A DNA stretch of 64,000 nt. It comes from Natrinema saccharevitans. Lineage in GTDB: Archaea; Halobacteriota; Halobacteria; Halobacteriales; Natrialbaceae. A program made the position numbers and the translations under genes. Numbering within the stretch: position 1 is the stretch's first letter; the number at the start of each line of letters is the position of its first letter. The DNA lies in NCBI RefSeq assembly GCF_001953745.1, contig NZ_LWLN01000001.1, forward strand, positions 1,860,001-1,924,000, in the 5' to 3' direction. The notes under the pieces are model-generated. The model had not been told where the DNA came from and did no database searches. It saw only the letters and a program-made list of their open reading frames with translations. Below are positions 17,296 to 25,995 of the stretch, piece after piece.

Positions 17296-18029
17296 CCGTC
17301 GTCGACCTCGAGAACGTGACCTTCGCCTACGGCGAGCAGCCGGCCGTCCGCGACGTCTCGCTGACGGTCGCGGACGGCGATTTCCTGGGACTGATCGGCC
17401 CGAACGGCTCGGGCAAGACGACCCTGCTGCAGCTCATGCTCGGGCTGCGCAGCCCCGACAGCGGCTCGATCGAGCTGTTCGGCGAGCCGGTGTCGTCGTT
17501 CGAGGACGGCGAGCGGATCGGCTACGTCTCCCAACAGGCGACCAGCGGCGGCGGCTCGATGCCGGTCACCGTCCGCGAGGTCGTCACCATGGGTCGGTTC
17601 GCCCACGCGGGCCACGGCCGGCTGACCGACGCGGATCACGCGGCCGTCGACGACGCCCTCGAGACGGTCGGCATCACCGACCTCGCGGACCGACAGATCA
17701 ACGCGCTCTCGGGCGGCCAGCGCCAGCGGGCCTACATCGCGCGGGCGCTGGCCTCCGAGGCCGACCTGCTGGCGCTGGACGAGCCCACCGTCGGCGTCGA
17801 CGCCGAGTCACGCGACGCCTTCTACCAGCTGCTCGAGTCGCTCAACGACGAGGGGATCACGATCATCCTGATCGAACACGACATCGGCGTGGTCACCGAT
17901 CGGGCGAGCCGGATCGCCTGTATCAACACCGAACTCTACCACCACGGCGACACGGAATCGTTCGTCGAAAGCGACGCCCTGACCGAGGCCTACGGCGCGA
18001 GCGGCCAGGTCGTTCACCACCACCACTGA
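17292..18029 (+). CDS. Metal ABC transporter ATP-binding protein (ZnuC-like)
   Basis: The 245-residue ATPase has Walker A GPNGSGKTT at residues 36-44, signature LSGGQRQR, Walker B LLALDEPTVGVD and switch His in IEHD. It energises the importer. I use GTG at 17292, which overlaps the previous stop (GTGA) and gives a domain starting VTVVDLENVTFAYGE. No ATG of the right frame lies closer. The protein ends in a run of five histidines (VVHHHHH), possibly a metal-sensing or chelating tail. Confidence 0.92.
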   Translation: MTVVDLENVTFAYGEQPAVRDVSLTVADGDFLGLIGPNGSGKTTLLQLMLGLRSPDSGSIELFGEPVSSFEDGERIGYVSQQATSGGGSMPVTVREVVTMGRFAHAGHGRLTDADHAAVDDALETVGITDLADRQINALSGGQRQRAYIARALASEADLLALDEPTVGVDAESRDAFYQLLESLNDEGITIILIEHDIGVVTDRASRIACINTELYHHGDTESFVESDALTEAYGASGQVVHHHH

Positions 18030-18031
18030 CC

Positions 18032-19051
18032 ATGTCGACTCGCTCTCCCCTTCGCCGACGGCTCGAGCGCGTCGGGATCGGCCTGACCGCGGTCCTCGCG
18101 GTGGCGATGGTCGGCCTGCTGGCGATCGACGCGCTCCGCTCGTATCCGGTCGTGAACGTGATCTACGATCAGGCCCGGATCGCGGGCTGGTGGCTCGATC
18201 ACTACCTGGGGACGAACGTCTTCTACCATCCCTTCATGTGGCGCTCGATCGCGACGGGGATCCTGATCGGCGTCGTCGCGCCGCTTGTCGGCACCTATCT
18301 CGTCCACCGCGAGATGGCCCTGATCGGCGAGACGCTGGCACATACTGCGTTCGCCGGCGTCGCCGTCGGGCTCGTGGTGAGTTCGATGACCGGCTGGAGC
18401 GGTTCGCTCATGCTCGTCGCCTTGGTCGTCGGCATCCTCGGGGCGCTTGGCGTCCAGTGGCTGGCCGAGCGGACCGACACCTACGGCGACGTGCCGATCG
18501 CGATCATGCTGACCGGGAGCTTCGCCGTCGGGACGCTCATCATCAGCTACGGCCGCGGAATGACCGGGTTCAACGTCGAGGGCTATCTCTTCGGGAACAT
18601 CTCGGTCGTCACCCCCTCGGGAGCGCGGCTGATGGCCGTCATCAGCGTCGTCGTCGTCCTCGTCACCGTCGCGACCTACAAACAGTTGCTTTTCATCACC
18701 TTCGACGAGCAGGCCGCCCGCGTCGCGCGGCTCAACGTCACCTGGTACAACACCTTGCTGATCGTGATGACGGCCGTCGTCGTCGTCGGCGCGATGCAGA
18801 TCCTCGGCGTGATCCTCGTCGCCGCGATGTTGGTCGTGCCCGTCGCGGCCGCGACGCAGGTCGCCCACAGCTTCCGCGAGACGCTGACCCTGTCGATCCT
18901 CGTCGGACAGGTCGCGGTCGTCGGCGGCTTCGCCCTCTCGATCTCGCAGGGGCTGCCCACCGGCGGCTCGATCGTCGTCGTCGCCATCGCCTGCTACCTG
19001 CTCGCGATCCTCGCCTCGAGTCGCTCGACGGCTGCGATCTCGACGCGCTGA
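18032..19051 (+). CDS. Metal ABC transporter permease (ZnuB-like)
   Basis: The 339-residue membrane protein of the ABC-3 (ZnuB/MntB) family has about eight or nine helices. HPFMWRSIATGILIGVVAPLVGTYLVHREMALIGETLAHTAFAG contains the recognisable family start (for instance MALIGETLAHTAFAG), which includes the conserved His. It begins two bases after the ATPase stop, completing a binding protein-ATPase-permease operon. This is the last gene of the unit. Confidence 0.92.
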   Translation: MSTRSPLRRRLERVGIGLTAVLAVAMVGLLAIDALRSYPVVNVIYDQARIAGWWLDHYLGTNVFYHPFMWRSIATGILIGVVAPLVGTYLVHREMALIGETLAHTAFAGVAVGLVVSSMTGWSGSLMLVALVVGILGALGVQWLAERTDTYGDVPIAIMLTGSFAVGTLIISYGRGMTGFNVEGYLFGNISVVTPSGARLMAVISVVVVLVTVATYKQLLFITFDEQAARVARLNVTWYNTLLIVMTAVVVVGAMQILGVILVAAMLVVPVAAATQVAHSFRETLTLSILVGQVAVVGGFALSISQGLPTGGSIVVVAIACYLLAILASSRSTAAISTR

Positions 19052-19108
19052 GTCTCGAGCGTGGGTCTCAGCCACAGCCTCTACGTATTCTCGGGTCGAC
19101 GATCGCGT

Positions 19109-19594
19109 ATGGGACGCCGCTCGTGGAACCTCCTCGCGAGCGCGGTCTTTGCGTTCGCCCTCGGCTACGTCCTCTGGCCGCCCGGGGACGTCTACTGGAC
19201 TCGAGTCGCGGACGTGCTGGGCGAGCCACTGACCCTCGCGCTCGTCGCGTTGCTCGCCGGCGGGGGCGGCGCGGTCGCCGCCGTCCGTCTCACGGTCCCG
19301 CTCGCCGATCTCGTCGCCGGCAGTGTGATCGCCTACGCGGTCGGCATGGCGTTGCTCGAGGCGGTCGTGACGGCGGACAGCCCGGTTCATTTCCTGCTGT
19401 ACGGCGGGCTGGTGCTGTGTTACTGGCTCGGGGCGACGGTCGCCGCGGTCGGACGGTCGTCCCGCGACGATCGGGGCTCCGGTTCCGACCGCCCCGAGGG
19501 ACGCTCTCCCCTCGAGCGCGGCGTTTCGACGCGCGGTACCGGACGGCGGGAACACGCCGTATCCTTAACACGCTACCCGGCCAACCATCGAGCG
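19109..19594 (+). CDS. Four-helix membrane protein frame lacking its own stop
   Basis: The frame from ATG 19109 (MGRRSWNLLASAVFAFALGY) has about four hydrophobic helices up to residue 115, then a charged Arg/Ser/Gly linker. No stop codon occurs before the ATG of the acyl-CoA synthetase at 19595, which is in the same frame, so the natural product would be an 865-residue fusion ending at 21706. I list the N-terminal part separately because the synthetase has its own TATA box. A lost stop codon, a real fusion or a sequencing error are all possible. The membrane segment has no recognisable function. Confidence 0.5.
19563..19570 (+). promoter_or_regulatory. TATA box for the acyl-CoA synthetase gene
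   Basis: CCTTAACA at 19563-19570 centres 27-28 bases before ATG 19595, the usual leaderless spacing in this window. It lies inside the upstream membrane-protein frame and supports separate transcription of the synthetase. Confidence 0.5.
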
Positions 19595-21706
19595 ATGGGA
19601 CGGTTATCCGCACTCTTCGATCCCGAGACCGTCGCCGTGGTCGGCGCGACCGACCGCGAGGGCGCGGTCGGTCGGGCGATCCTCGAGAACCTGCGAGACG
19701 GGTTCGACGGCGAGGTCGTTCCGGTCAACCCCTCGCGCGAGACGGTCCTCGGGCTCGAGTGTTACGAGGACGCGACGAGCGCGCCGCCGATCGATCTGGC
19801 GGTGGTCGTAGTACCGCCCGATATCGTCATCGAGGCGATTCGGGACGTGGCCGACGCCGGCACCGAGAACGTCGTCGTCATCACGGCCGGCTTCTCGGAG
19901 ACGGGCGGCGAGGGCGCCGAACGCGAACGGCGACTGCGCGAGATCGCCGCCGAACGCAATCTCAACGTCGTCGGCCCGAATAGCCTCGGAATCATGGCCA
20001 CCGCGAACGGAATGAACGCCACCTTCGGCCCCGAGGACGCCCGCGAGGGCTCGATCTCCTTCATGAGTCAGTCCGGGGCGTTCATCACCGCCGTGCTGGA
20101 CTGGGCCAACGAACAGGGGATCGGCTTCCGTGACGTCGTCTCGCTGGGCAACAAGACCGTCCTCGACGAGACGGACTTCGTCCGCGAGTGGGGGTCGGAT
20201 CCGAACACCGACGTCGTCATCGGCTACCTGGAGGACATCGACGACGGGCAGGACTTTCTCGAGGCCGCCCGCGAGGTCACCGCCGACACCCCGATCGTCC
20301 TCGTCAAGTCCGGCCGCACCGACGCCGGCGCGCAGGCGGCCTCCTCACACACCGGCGCGATCGCCGGCAGCGAACGAGCCTACGAGGCCGGCCTCGAGCA
20401 AGCCGGCGTCCTCCGGGCCCGCTCGGTGCAGGAACTGTTCGACTCCGCGCGGGCGCTGGCCGGGCTGCCGGAACCCGAGTCCGACGGCGTCGCCGTCGTC
20501 ACCAACGCCGGCGGCCCCGGCGTCCTCACCACCGACGCCGTCGGCGACTCGACACTCGAGATGGCCGACTTCGCGGACGGGACGTTCGACCGACTCGCCG
20601 CGGCGATGCCTGACGAAGCCAACGTCTACAACCCGATCGACGCGATCGGCGACGCCGACGTCGAGCGATTCGGCGAGGCATTAGAGATCGCCCTCGAGGA
20701 CCCCAACGTCGGCAGCGCGGTCGTCGTCGCCGCGCCGACCGCCGTCCTCTCCTACGACGAGCTGGCCGAGACGGTCATCGAGAAGCTCGAGACCCACGAC
20801 ACGCCGGTCGTCACGTGCCTGATGGGCGGCGAGCGGGCCCGCGACGCCGAGGAGCGACTGCGCGAATCCGGGATTCCGAACTACTTCGACCCCTCGCGTG
20901 CGGTCTCGGGACTCGACGCGCTCGCGCGGTTCCGGGACATCCGCGAGCGGACGATCGACGAACCGGCGACGTTCGACGTCGACCGCGAGCGCGCCCGCGA
21001 GATCCTCGCTCGGACGAAACGCCGCGACGACAACCGCCTCGGGGTCGAGTCGATGGACTTGCTCGAGGCCTACGGGATCCCGACGCCACAGGGCGAGATC
21101 GTCGACGACCCGGATCGCGCCCGCGAGGTCGCCGAGTCGATCGAGGGCGACGTCGTCATGAAGATCGTCAGCCCCGACATCTCTCACAAGTCCGACATCG
21201 GCGGCGTCAGGGTCGGCGTGAGCGACGCGGACGTCGCCGACACCTACGAGGACGTGGTCTCGCGGGCGCGAAACTACCAGCCCGACGCGACGATCGTCGG
21301 CGTCCAGATCCAGGAGCTGCTCGACCTCGAGGCGTCGACCGAGACGATCGTCGGGATGAACCGCGACCCGCAGTTCGGCCCGCTCGTCCTGTTCGGACTC
21401 GGCGGCATCTTCGTCGAGATCCTCGAGGACACGTCGGTTCGAGTCGCGCCGATCGGCGAGGGCGAGGCCCGCGAGATGGTCGACGAGATTCAGGCCGCGC
21501 CGCTGTTGCGCGGCGCTCGCGGCCGCGAGCCGGCCGATGTCGACGGCGTCGTCGAGACGATCCAGCGGCTCTCGCAGCTGGTGACCGACTTCCCGTCGAT
21601 TCTCGAACTCGATATCAACCCGCTCGTGGCGGGCCCCGATGGCGTACAGGCGATCGACCTGCGGCTCACCGTCGATCCGGACGACCTCGACACGACAGAC
21701 CCATGA
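19595..21706 (+). CDS. Acetate/acyl-CoA ligase, ADP-forming
   Basis: The 703-residue single-chain synthetase interconverts acyl-CoA, ADP and phosphate with acid, ATP and CoA. The domains run in order: CoA-binding Rossmann domain (DPETVAVVGATDREGAVGRAI); succinyl-CoA-ligase-like domains with the phosphorylated His in SSHTGAIAGS; and a C-terminal ATP-grasp domain (VVMKIVSPDISHKSDIGGVRVGV). In haloarchaea this enzyme forms acetate and ATP during overflow metabolism. It overlaps the DRTGG-domain gene by ATGA, so the two are coupled. Confidence 0.92.
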   Translation: MGRLSALFDPETVAVVGATDREGAVGRAILENLRDGFDGEVVPVNPSRETVLGLECYEDATSAPPIDLAVVVVPPDIVIEAIRDVADAGTENVVVITAGFSETGGEGAERERRLREIAAERNLNVVGPNSLGIMATANGMNATFGPEDAREGSISFMSQSGAFITAVLDWANEQGIGFRDVVSLGNKTVLDETDFVREWGSDPNTDVVIGYLEDIDDGQDFLEAAREVTADTPIVLVKSGRTDAGAQAASSHTGAIAGSERAYEAGLEQAGVLRARSVQELFDSARALAGLPEPESDGVAVVTNAGGPGVLTTDAVGDSTLEMADFADGTFDRLAAAMPDEANVYNPIDAIGDADVERFGEALEIALEDPNVGSAVVVAAPTAVLSYDELAETVIEKLETHDTPVVTCLMGGERARDAEERLRESGIPNYFDPSRAVSGLDALARFRDIRERTIDEPATFDVDRERAREILARTKRRDDNRLGVESMDLLEAYGIPTPQGEIVDDPDRAREVAESIEGDVVMKIVSPDISHKSDIGGVRVGVSDADVADTYEDVVSRARNYQPDATIVGVQIQELLDLEASTETIVGMNRDPQFGPLVLFGLGGIFVEILEDTSVRVAPIGEGEAREMVDEIQAAPLLRGARGREPADVDGVVETIQRLSQLVTDFPSILELDINPLVAGPDGVQAIDLRLTVDPDDLDTTDP

Positions 21707-22845
21707 CCGATCCAGACCCCGACCCCACGACCGCTGACAACGAGACGACCACCGACACCGACGACGCGACCGCCGCCGTTCGCGGCGACCCCGACGCGCT
21801 GCTCGTCAGTTCCCTCGCGGAGAGCGCCGGCAAGACGGCGATCACGCTGGCGTTGGCCCGACTCGCGGCCGACGCGGGCGACAGCGTCGGCTACATGAAA
21901 CCGAAGGGAACCCGCCTCCAGAGCAACGTCGGGAAGACCCTAGACGAGGACCCGCTGCTCGCCCGCGACCTGCTTGAGTTAGAGGCCGAACTCCACGACC
22001 TCGAGCCGGTCGTCTACTCGCCGACGTTTATCGAGCAGGCGATCCGCGGCCGCGAGGACGACGCCGAACTCCGCGAGCGCGTGACGGAGGCATTCGAGAC
22101 GCTATCGGCCGATCACGACCGACTGTTCGTCGAGGGCGGCGGCCGCTACGACGTCGGCGGCATCGTCGACCTCGCCGACCCCGACGTGGCGGAACTGCTC
22201 GACGCCCGGGTCCTGCTGGTCGCCCCCTACGAGATTCCGGCCGACGTCGACGACGTCATCGCCGCCGCCGACCGGTTCGGCGACCGACTCGCCGGCGTCG
22301 TCTTCAACGACGTCTCCGACGCGGCCTACGACGGGCTCGAGACGGACGTGGTCCCGTTCCTCGAGGGGCGGGGGATTCCGGTCTACGGCATCCTCCCGAG
22401 CGAACGGGAACTGTCGGGCGTGACCGTCGCGGACCTGGCCGACGAACTCGGGGCCGAGACGCTCGTGGCGGACGGGGCCGAGAACTACGTCGAGCGCTTT
22501 ACCGTCGGCGCGATGGGGGGAGACAGCGCCCTGCGACACTTCCGCCGGACGAGAGACGCCGCCGTCATCACCGGCGGCGACCGGGCCGAGATCCACACCG
22601 CGGCGCTCGAGGCCCCCGGCGTCCGCTGTCTCATCCTCACCGGCGGCCATCGGCCCTCGGGCGCGATCACGGGACAGGCCCGGGAGAAGGGTGTCCCGAT
22701 CCTGTCGGTCCGGACGGACACGCTGACCACCGTCGAGCGCGCGGAAGACGTCGTCCGCAGCGGCCGGACCCACACCGCCGACACCGTCGACCGCATGCAG
22801 CGACTGCTGTCGGACCACGCCGACATCGACTCGATCCTCGAGTAA
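21703..22845 (+). CDS. Phosphotransacetylase-like regulatory protein: P-loop plus DRTGG domain
   Basis: This 380-residue protein begins with an acidic Thr/Asp tail. A dethiobiotin-synthetase-like P-loop domain follows (VSSLAESAGKTAITLALARL is the Walker A region; VEGGG at about 140 matches the partner loop). The C-terminal DRTGG domain (ITGGDRAEIHTAAL, ILTGGHRPSG) matches the N-terminal half of some phosphotransacetylases. The catalytic PTA domain itself is absent, so it cannot make acetyl phosphate by homology. A regulatory or nucleotide-sensing role beside the acetate-forming enzyme is inference from the ATGA overlap. Confidence 0.85.
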   Translation: MTDPDPDPTTADNETTTDTDDATAAVRGDPDALLVSSLAESAGKTAITLALARLAADAGDSVGYMKPKGTRLQSNVGKTLDEDPLLARDLLELEAELHDLEPVVYSPTFIEQAIRGREDDAELRERVTEAFETLSADHDRLFVEGGGRYDVGGIVDLADPDVAELLDARVLLVAPYEIPADVDDVIAAADRFGDRLAGVVFNDVSDAAYDGLETDVVPFLEGRGIPVYGILPSERELSGVTVADLADELGAETLVADGAENYVERFTVGAMGGDSALRHFRRTRDAAVITGGDRAEIHTAALEAPGVRCLILTGGHRPSGAITGQAREKGVPILSVRTDTLTTVERAEDVVRSGRTHTADTVDRMQRLLSDHADIDSILE

Positions 22846-22932
22846 ATCCGGAGCCGCCGGGACCGCTCCCACCGCCGGTCGCGGCCGCTCGGACGGTTCG
22901 CTTTTGTCGCTGGCCGCAGTCGACCCGTACGG

Positions 22933-23703
22933 ATGACTGACGTTACCGTTTCTCACGACGATGCGGATCGGTACGCGACCGTGGCGATCGACCGCCCCGA
23001 CGCGGGCAACGCGATGTCACCGGCCGTCATCGCCGACCTCGGGGATCGCATCGAGGCGACCGCGGCGGACGACGCCGTTCGATCGATCGTCGTCACCGGC
23101 GCGGGCGGGACGTTCTCGGCTGGGGCCGACGTCGACGTCTTCGCCGCTCGAGCCGACGACCCCGACGCCGTGATCGACTACCTCGACTCCTTCTCGGCGC
23201 TCTACGCCCGCATGGAGGGCGTGTCGGTCCCGATCATCGGACGGGTGAACGGCCCGGCCTACGGCGGCGGCTACGAACTCGCGATGGCCTGTGATATCAG
23301 GATCACCGCGACCGACGCGACGCTCTGTCCGGCCGAGATCCGAATGGGGATCGTCCCGCCGTTCGAGCGCCTCTGTCAGGAACTCGGCGAGGGACTCGCC
23401 CGAGAGCTGTGTTTCACCGGCGGCGTCCTCGAGGCCGAGGCGGTCGCCGACACCGATCTCTTCAGTCGCGTCGTCGCCCCGGACCGACTCGACGACGCGG
23501 TCCGCGAGGTCGCGAGACGGATCGCCGAGCGGAGTCCGAACGCGGTCGCGCAGACGAAGCGGGCGATGGTTCGACACCGGGCCGACGAGATCGCCCGCGG
23601 GCGGGCGTATCGGCACGCGCTCGACGAACAGTGCGTTCGCCATCCGGACTTCGCCGAGTCCGTCGCCGCCTTCCGCGAGGGCCGGGAACCCGACTACGAG
23701 TGA
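22933..23703 (+). CDS. Enoyl-CoA hydratase/isomerase family protein
   Basis: In this 256-residue crotonase-fold enzyme, the oxyanion-hole segments are present: AGGTFSAGADVDVFA and GPAYGGGYELAMACDIRI. The usual catalytic glutamates are not both obvious (GIVPPFERLCQELG lies in the second position), so it may be an isomerase or hydrolase of the superfamily rather than a classic hydratase. The protein is cytosolic and probably acts in fatty-acid or amino-acid breakdown. It is transcribed alone. Confidence 0.85.
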   Translation: MTDVTVSHDDADRYATVAIDRPDAGNAMSPAVIADLGDRIEATAADDAVRSIVVTGAGGTFSAGADVDVFAARADDPDAVIDYLDSFSALYARMEGVSVPIIGRVNGPAYGGGYELAMACDIRITATDATLCPAEIRMGIVPPFERLCQELGEGLARELCFTGGVLEAEAVADTDLFSRVVAPDRLDDAVREVARRIAERSPNAVAQTKRAMVRHRADEIARGRAYRHALDEQCVRHPDFAESVAAFREGREPDYE

Positions 23704-23793
23704 CGGCAGGCTCGAGCCGCCGTCGGTCACGTTGGACTCGGTGACTGTCACGTCTGACCAAGAATTAAGAGTCCGCCCCGCATGGAGCCAGAC

Positions 23794-24087
23794 ATGGACG
23801 ATACACCCCAAGAGATCACCTCTCTCGTCGGCCGCGAGGTCTACTCGAACAACGGCGTCTTCGTGGGCGAAGTCGAGGATCTCCGCCTGAACATCGACGG
23901 CCAGGCCGTCTCCGGTCTCGCGCTTGCGAACCTGAACGGCGAACTGTTCGCCGAGGAAGCCCGAACCGGGCAGGGCATCATCGTTCCCTACCGCTGGGTC
24001 CGCTCGGTCGGCGACATCGTCTTGATCAACGACGTCGTCGAACGGGTTCGCGAACCCGACGAGGAAGAAGACGAACTGCTGGCCTGA
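23794..24087 (+). CDS. PRC-barrel domain protein
   Basis: The 97-residue protein is one PRC-barrel (LVGREVYSNNGVFVGEVEDLRLNI opens the barrel in part: REVYSNNGVFVGEVED) with an acidic C-terminal tail. Such small barrels bind partner proteins or RNA, and several relate to ribosome maturation factor RimM. I prefer ATG 23794 to the in-frame ATG 23782 because TTAAG at 23765-23769 is then 27 bases upstream, as for other leaderless genes here. It is convergent with the DHH gene. Confidence 0.8.
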   Translation: MDDTPQEITSLVGREVYSNNGVFVGEVEDLRLNIDGQAVSGLALANLNGELFAEEARTGQGIIVPYRWVRSVGDIVLINDVVERVREPDEEEDELLA

Positions 24088-24109
24088 TCGGGGTTCCGTT
24101 TCGCGGCGC

Positions 24110-25564
24110 TTAGCTTCCGTTCGAGCCTTCGCTTCCCCCGCCCTCGACGCCCATCGCGTCGAACAGCGTCCGCTTGACCGCCTCTTCGGTCAGCTCGAGC
24201 AACGTATCGCGCGTGTCCTCCGAGATTTCGATCCCGGTGAAGATGCCCAGCGGAATCTCCGCGCTGGCCTGGGTCGAGTGGCCCGCCGTCTCGCCGATCT
24301 CGCCGTAGGCGTCGTCGAGTACCTTCCCGATGTTGATGCGGATATCCTTCGAGCGGCCGGCGAGGAAGATCGTCTCGTCGGCGATGCCGAAGACCGCCGT
24401 CGTGGTCACGCCCTCGAGGTTCAGCAGGTGACTGGCCGCTTGGGTCAGCGCCTCGCGATCGCGGACGATGCCGGCGTTCGAGATGAGGTGACTCCCCTGG
24501 ACGTCGCGGTTGGTGATCGCCTCCGCGAGGACGTCTAAGGTTTCGGGGGACATCGACGGCGACTCGACCTGCTCTAAGGTGTCGTGGTTCGCGAAGGGGT
24601 AGAGGTAGGCCGCGGCGGTCAGGTCGGCGGGGGTCGTGTCGCGTTTGAAATCCAGGGTCTCCGCGCGGATGCCGTAGAGCAAGGCGGTTGCGACCTCCTC
24701 GGAGACGTTCATGTCGAACTCCTGAATGTACTTCGTCATGATCGTCGACGTCGAGGACATGTTCGGCCGGATGTCGACGAACTCGGGTTCCGATTCGGAT
24801 TCGGACTCGTTGTGGTCGATGACGATGTCGACGGGCAGTTCCATCTCGCCCGCGGTGCCGTGATCGACCAGGGCGACGGTGTCGTAGACCGAGTGGTCCT
24901 CGATCTCGTCCCACTGGACCAGATCGATCCCCAGCAGGTTGACGAACGCGCGGTTCTCCTGGTGGCCCACGTCGCCCAGATAGATGATGTCTGACTCGAT
25001 GCCAAGGTGGTCGGCGATCGCCTGCAGGGCCGCCGCCGACGCGATCGAGTCCGGGTCGGGGCTGTCCTGCGTGACGATCGCCAGCCGCGTCGCCGTCTCC
25101 TCGACGAGGTCGGCCAACTTGCCCGCGTTGTACTCGAGTTCGCCCGACTCGAGTGCCCGCAGGGCGGACTCGGCGATCACAGAGGAGGGGTTGATGACGA
25201 TGTCGGCCCCGAGTTCGGAGAGTTCGTCGCCGGAGACGGGGTCGCTCGCGCGTGCGACGACGAACTGGCTGTCGTCGGCCGCGCGGATGTGTTCGACGGC
25301 CTGTTTGTTCGATTCGACGTCGGAGGCCAGAATGAGGACCACGTCCCGGTCGGCCACCAACTCCGCGGCCTCGGGCTCGCGGATGTCGGCCCGGCGGGCG
25401 TCTAAGTCCTGATCGCGCAGCGACTCGACGCGGCTCTCGTCGCGGTCGATGATCAGCACGTCCTTGCCCTGTTCGACGAGTTCCTCCGCCACGGCGTATC
25501 CCACGCTTCCGCAACCCAAGATAGCGTAATCGGAGATGGACGAGATCGTAACCCCCGTACTCAT
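24110..25564 (-). CDS. TrkA-N plus DHH phosphoesterase fusion protein
   Basis: The 484-residue protein has an N-terminal NAD-binding TrkA-N (RCK) domain (YAILGCGSVGYAVAEEL, about 13-130). A DHH/DHHA1 phosphoesterase follows, with DSPDPDSIASAAALQ (the DHH motif region), VALVDHGT and VIDHN motifs, and a C-terminal DHHA1 part. Such fusions are predicted to cleave cyclic or small oligonucleotides and to sense nucleotides. The start at 25564 is supported by a TATA box (AGGGTTAAGTG, complementary to 25588-25597). The substrate is unknown. Confidence 0.87.
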   Translation of the reverse strand: MSTGVTISSISDYAILGCGSVGYAVAEELVEQGKDVLIIDRDESRVESLRDQDLDARRADIREPEAAELVADRDVVLILASDVESNKQAVEHIRAADDSQFVVARASDPVSGDELSELGADIVINPSSVIAESALRALESGELEYNAGKLADLVEETATRLAIVTQDSPDPDSIASAAALQAIADHLGIESDIIYLGDVGHQENRAFVNLLGIDLVQWDEIEDHSVYDTVALVDHGTAGEMELPVDIVIDHNESESESEPEFVDIRPNMSSTSTIMTKYIQEFDMNVSEEVATALLYGIRAETLDFKRDTTPADLTAAAYLYPFANHDTLEQVESPSMSPETLDVLAEAITNRDVQGSHLISNAGIVRDREALTQAASHLLNLEGVTTTAVFGIADETIFLAGRSKDIRINIGKVLDDAYGEIGETAGHSTQASAEIPLGIFTGIEISEDTRDTLLELTEEAVKRTLFDAMGVEGGGSEGSNGS

Positions 25565-25587
25565 TGCCCGAGTGGTCGGACCCACCG

Positions 25588-25597
25588 CACTTAACCC
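25588..25597 (-). promoter_or_regulatory. TATA box for the TrkA-N/DHH gene
   Basis: On the minus strand GGGTTAAGTG (complement of 25588-25597) centres about 28 bases before ATG 25564. It decides for that start over a longer in-frame frame that would begin at 25753. Confidence 0.5.
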
Positions 25598-25616
25598 TCC
25601 CGAAGAGTGGTACGTC

Positions 25617-25715
25617 CTGAGACGGCCCGCTGTCAGCCAGTGCCGGTGTCCCTGCGACCGTCCTGTCGGATACCGGGACACCGCATCCGTACGAGAGCCA
25701 CCCGGACGACTCGAG
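25617..25715 (+). repeat. Dispersed hairpin repeat, copy A
   Basis: Similar to 27810-27901 in the same orientation. Both start CTGAGACGG, share CCGCTGTCAG, GTGCCGG and GGGACAC blocks, and end near GACTCGAG/GATTCGAG. Copy A contains a perfect 8-base inverted repeat GGTGTCCC (25645-25652) and GGGACACC (25675-25682). It lies in the gene-free stretch between the DHH gene promoter and tRNA-Lys. Its nature (repeat element, RNA or terminator) is unknown. Confidence 0.6.
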
Positions 25716-25761
25716 GTGGTGCGCCCGTGGATCACTGCCATGGCACCGACCAAGGGAAACG

Positions 25762-25787
25762 TATTTTAACGACCGACGGAAAGTCGG
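25762..25787 (+). promoter_or_regulatory. tRNA-Lys promoter and leader stem
   Basis: TATTTTAA at about 25762-25769 is the TATA box. A small stem CCGAC (25773-25777)/GTCGG (25783-25787) lies just before the tRNA and may be part of the precursor leader. Confidence 0.5.
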
Positions 25788-25794
25788 AGGTACA

Positions 25795-25868
25795 GGGCCG
25801 GTAGCTCAGTCCGGCAGAGCGTCTGACTCTTAATCAGACGGTCGCGTGTTCAAATCGCGCCCGGCCCG
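25795..25868 (+). tRNA. tRNA-Lys (anticodon CTT)
   Basis: The cloverleaf fits throughout. The acceptor arm GGGCCGG (25795-25801) pairs with CCGGCCC (25861-25867), with discriminator G25868. The D-arm is GCTC/GAGC. The anticodon stem TCTGA/TCAGA carries the loop CTCTTAA with anticodon CTT. The T-arm GCGTG (25844-25848) pairs with CGCGC (25856-25860), with loop TTCAAAT. No CCA is encoded, as is normal in haloarchaea. No intron is seen. Its 3' end is duplicated 122 bases downstream. Confidence 0.95.
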
Positions 25869-25873
25869 CTTTC
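25846..25873 (+). repeat. Direct repeat, tRNA-Lys 3' end (att-like copy 1)
   Basis: The 28-base stretch from the T-arm to just beyond the tRNA (GTGTTCAAATC through GCTTTC) recurs exactly at 25968-25995. tRNA 3' ends are the usual attachment sites for tyrosine-recombinase elements. No integrase gene is visible nearby. Confidence 0.75.
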
Positions 25874-25967
25874 CTGTCGCGAACAAGTCCGTGAGCGACA
25901 GGTAACGGAACCGTCGGGACTTGAACGCAGGGAGGTCGCGCGCAACGGAGTGAGCACGTCCGACCGT

Positions 25968-25995
25968 GTGTTCAAATCGCGCCCGGCCCGCTTTC
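25968..25995 (+). repeat. Direct repeat of tRNA-Lys 3' end (att-like copy 2)
   Basis: This is an exact 28-base copy of 25846-25873, without the rest of a tRNA. The 94 bases between the copies hold no gene. This looks like the scar of integration and loss, or one end of an element whose other end has decayed. Confidence 0.75.
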
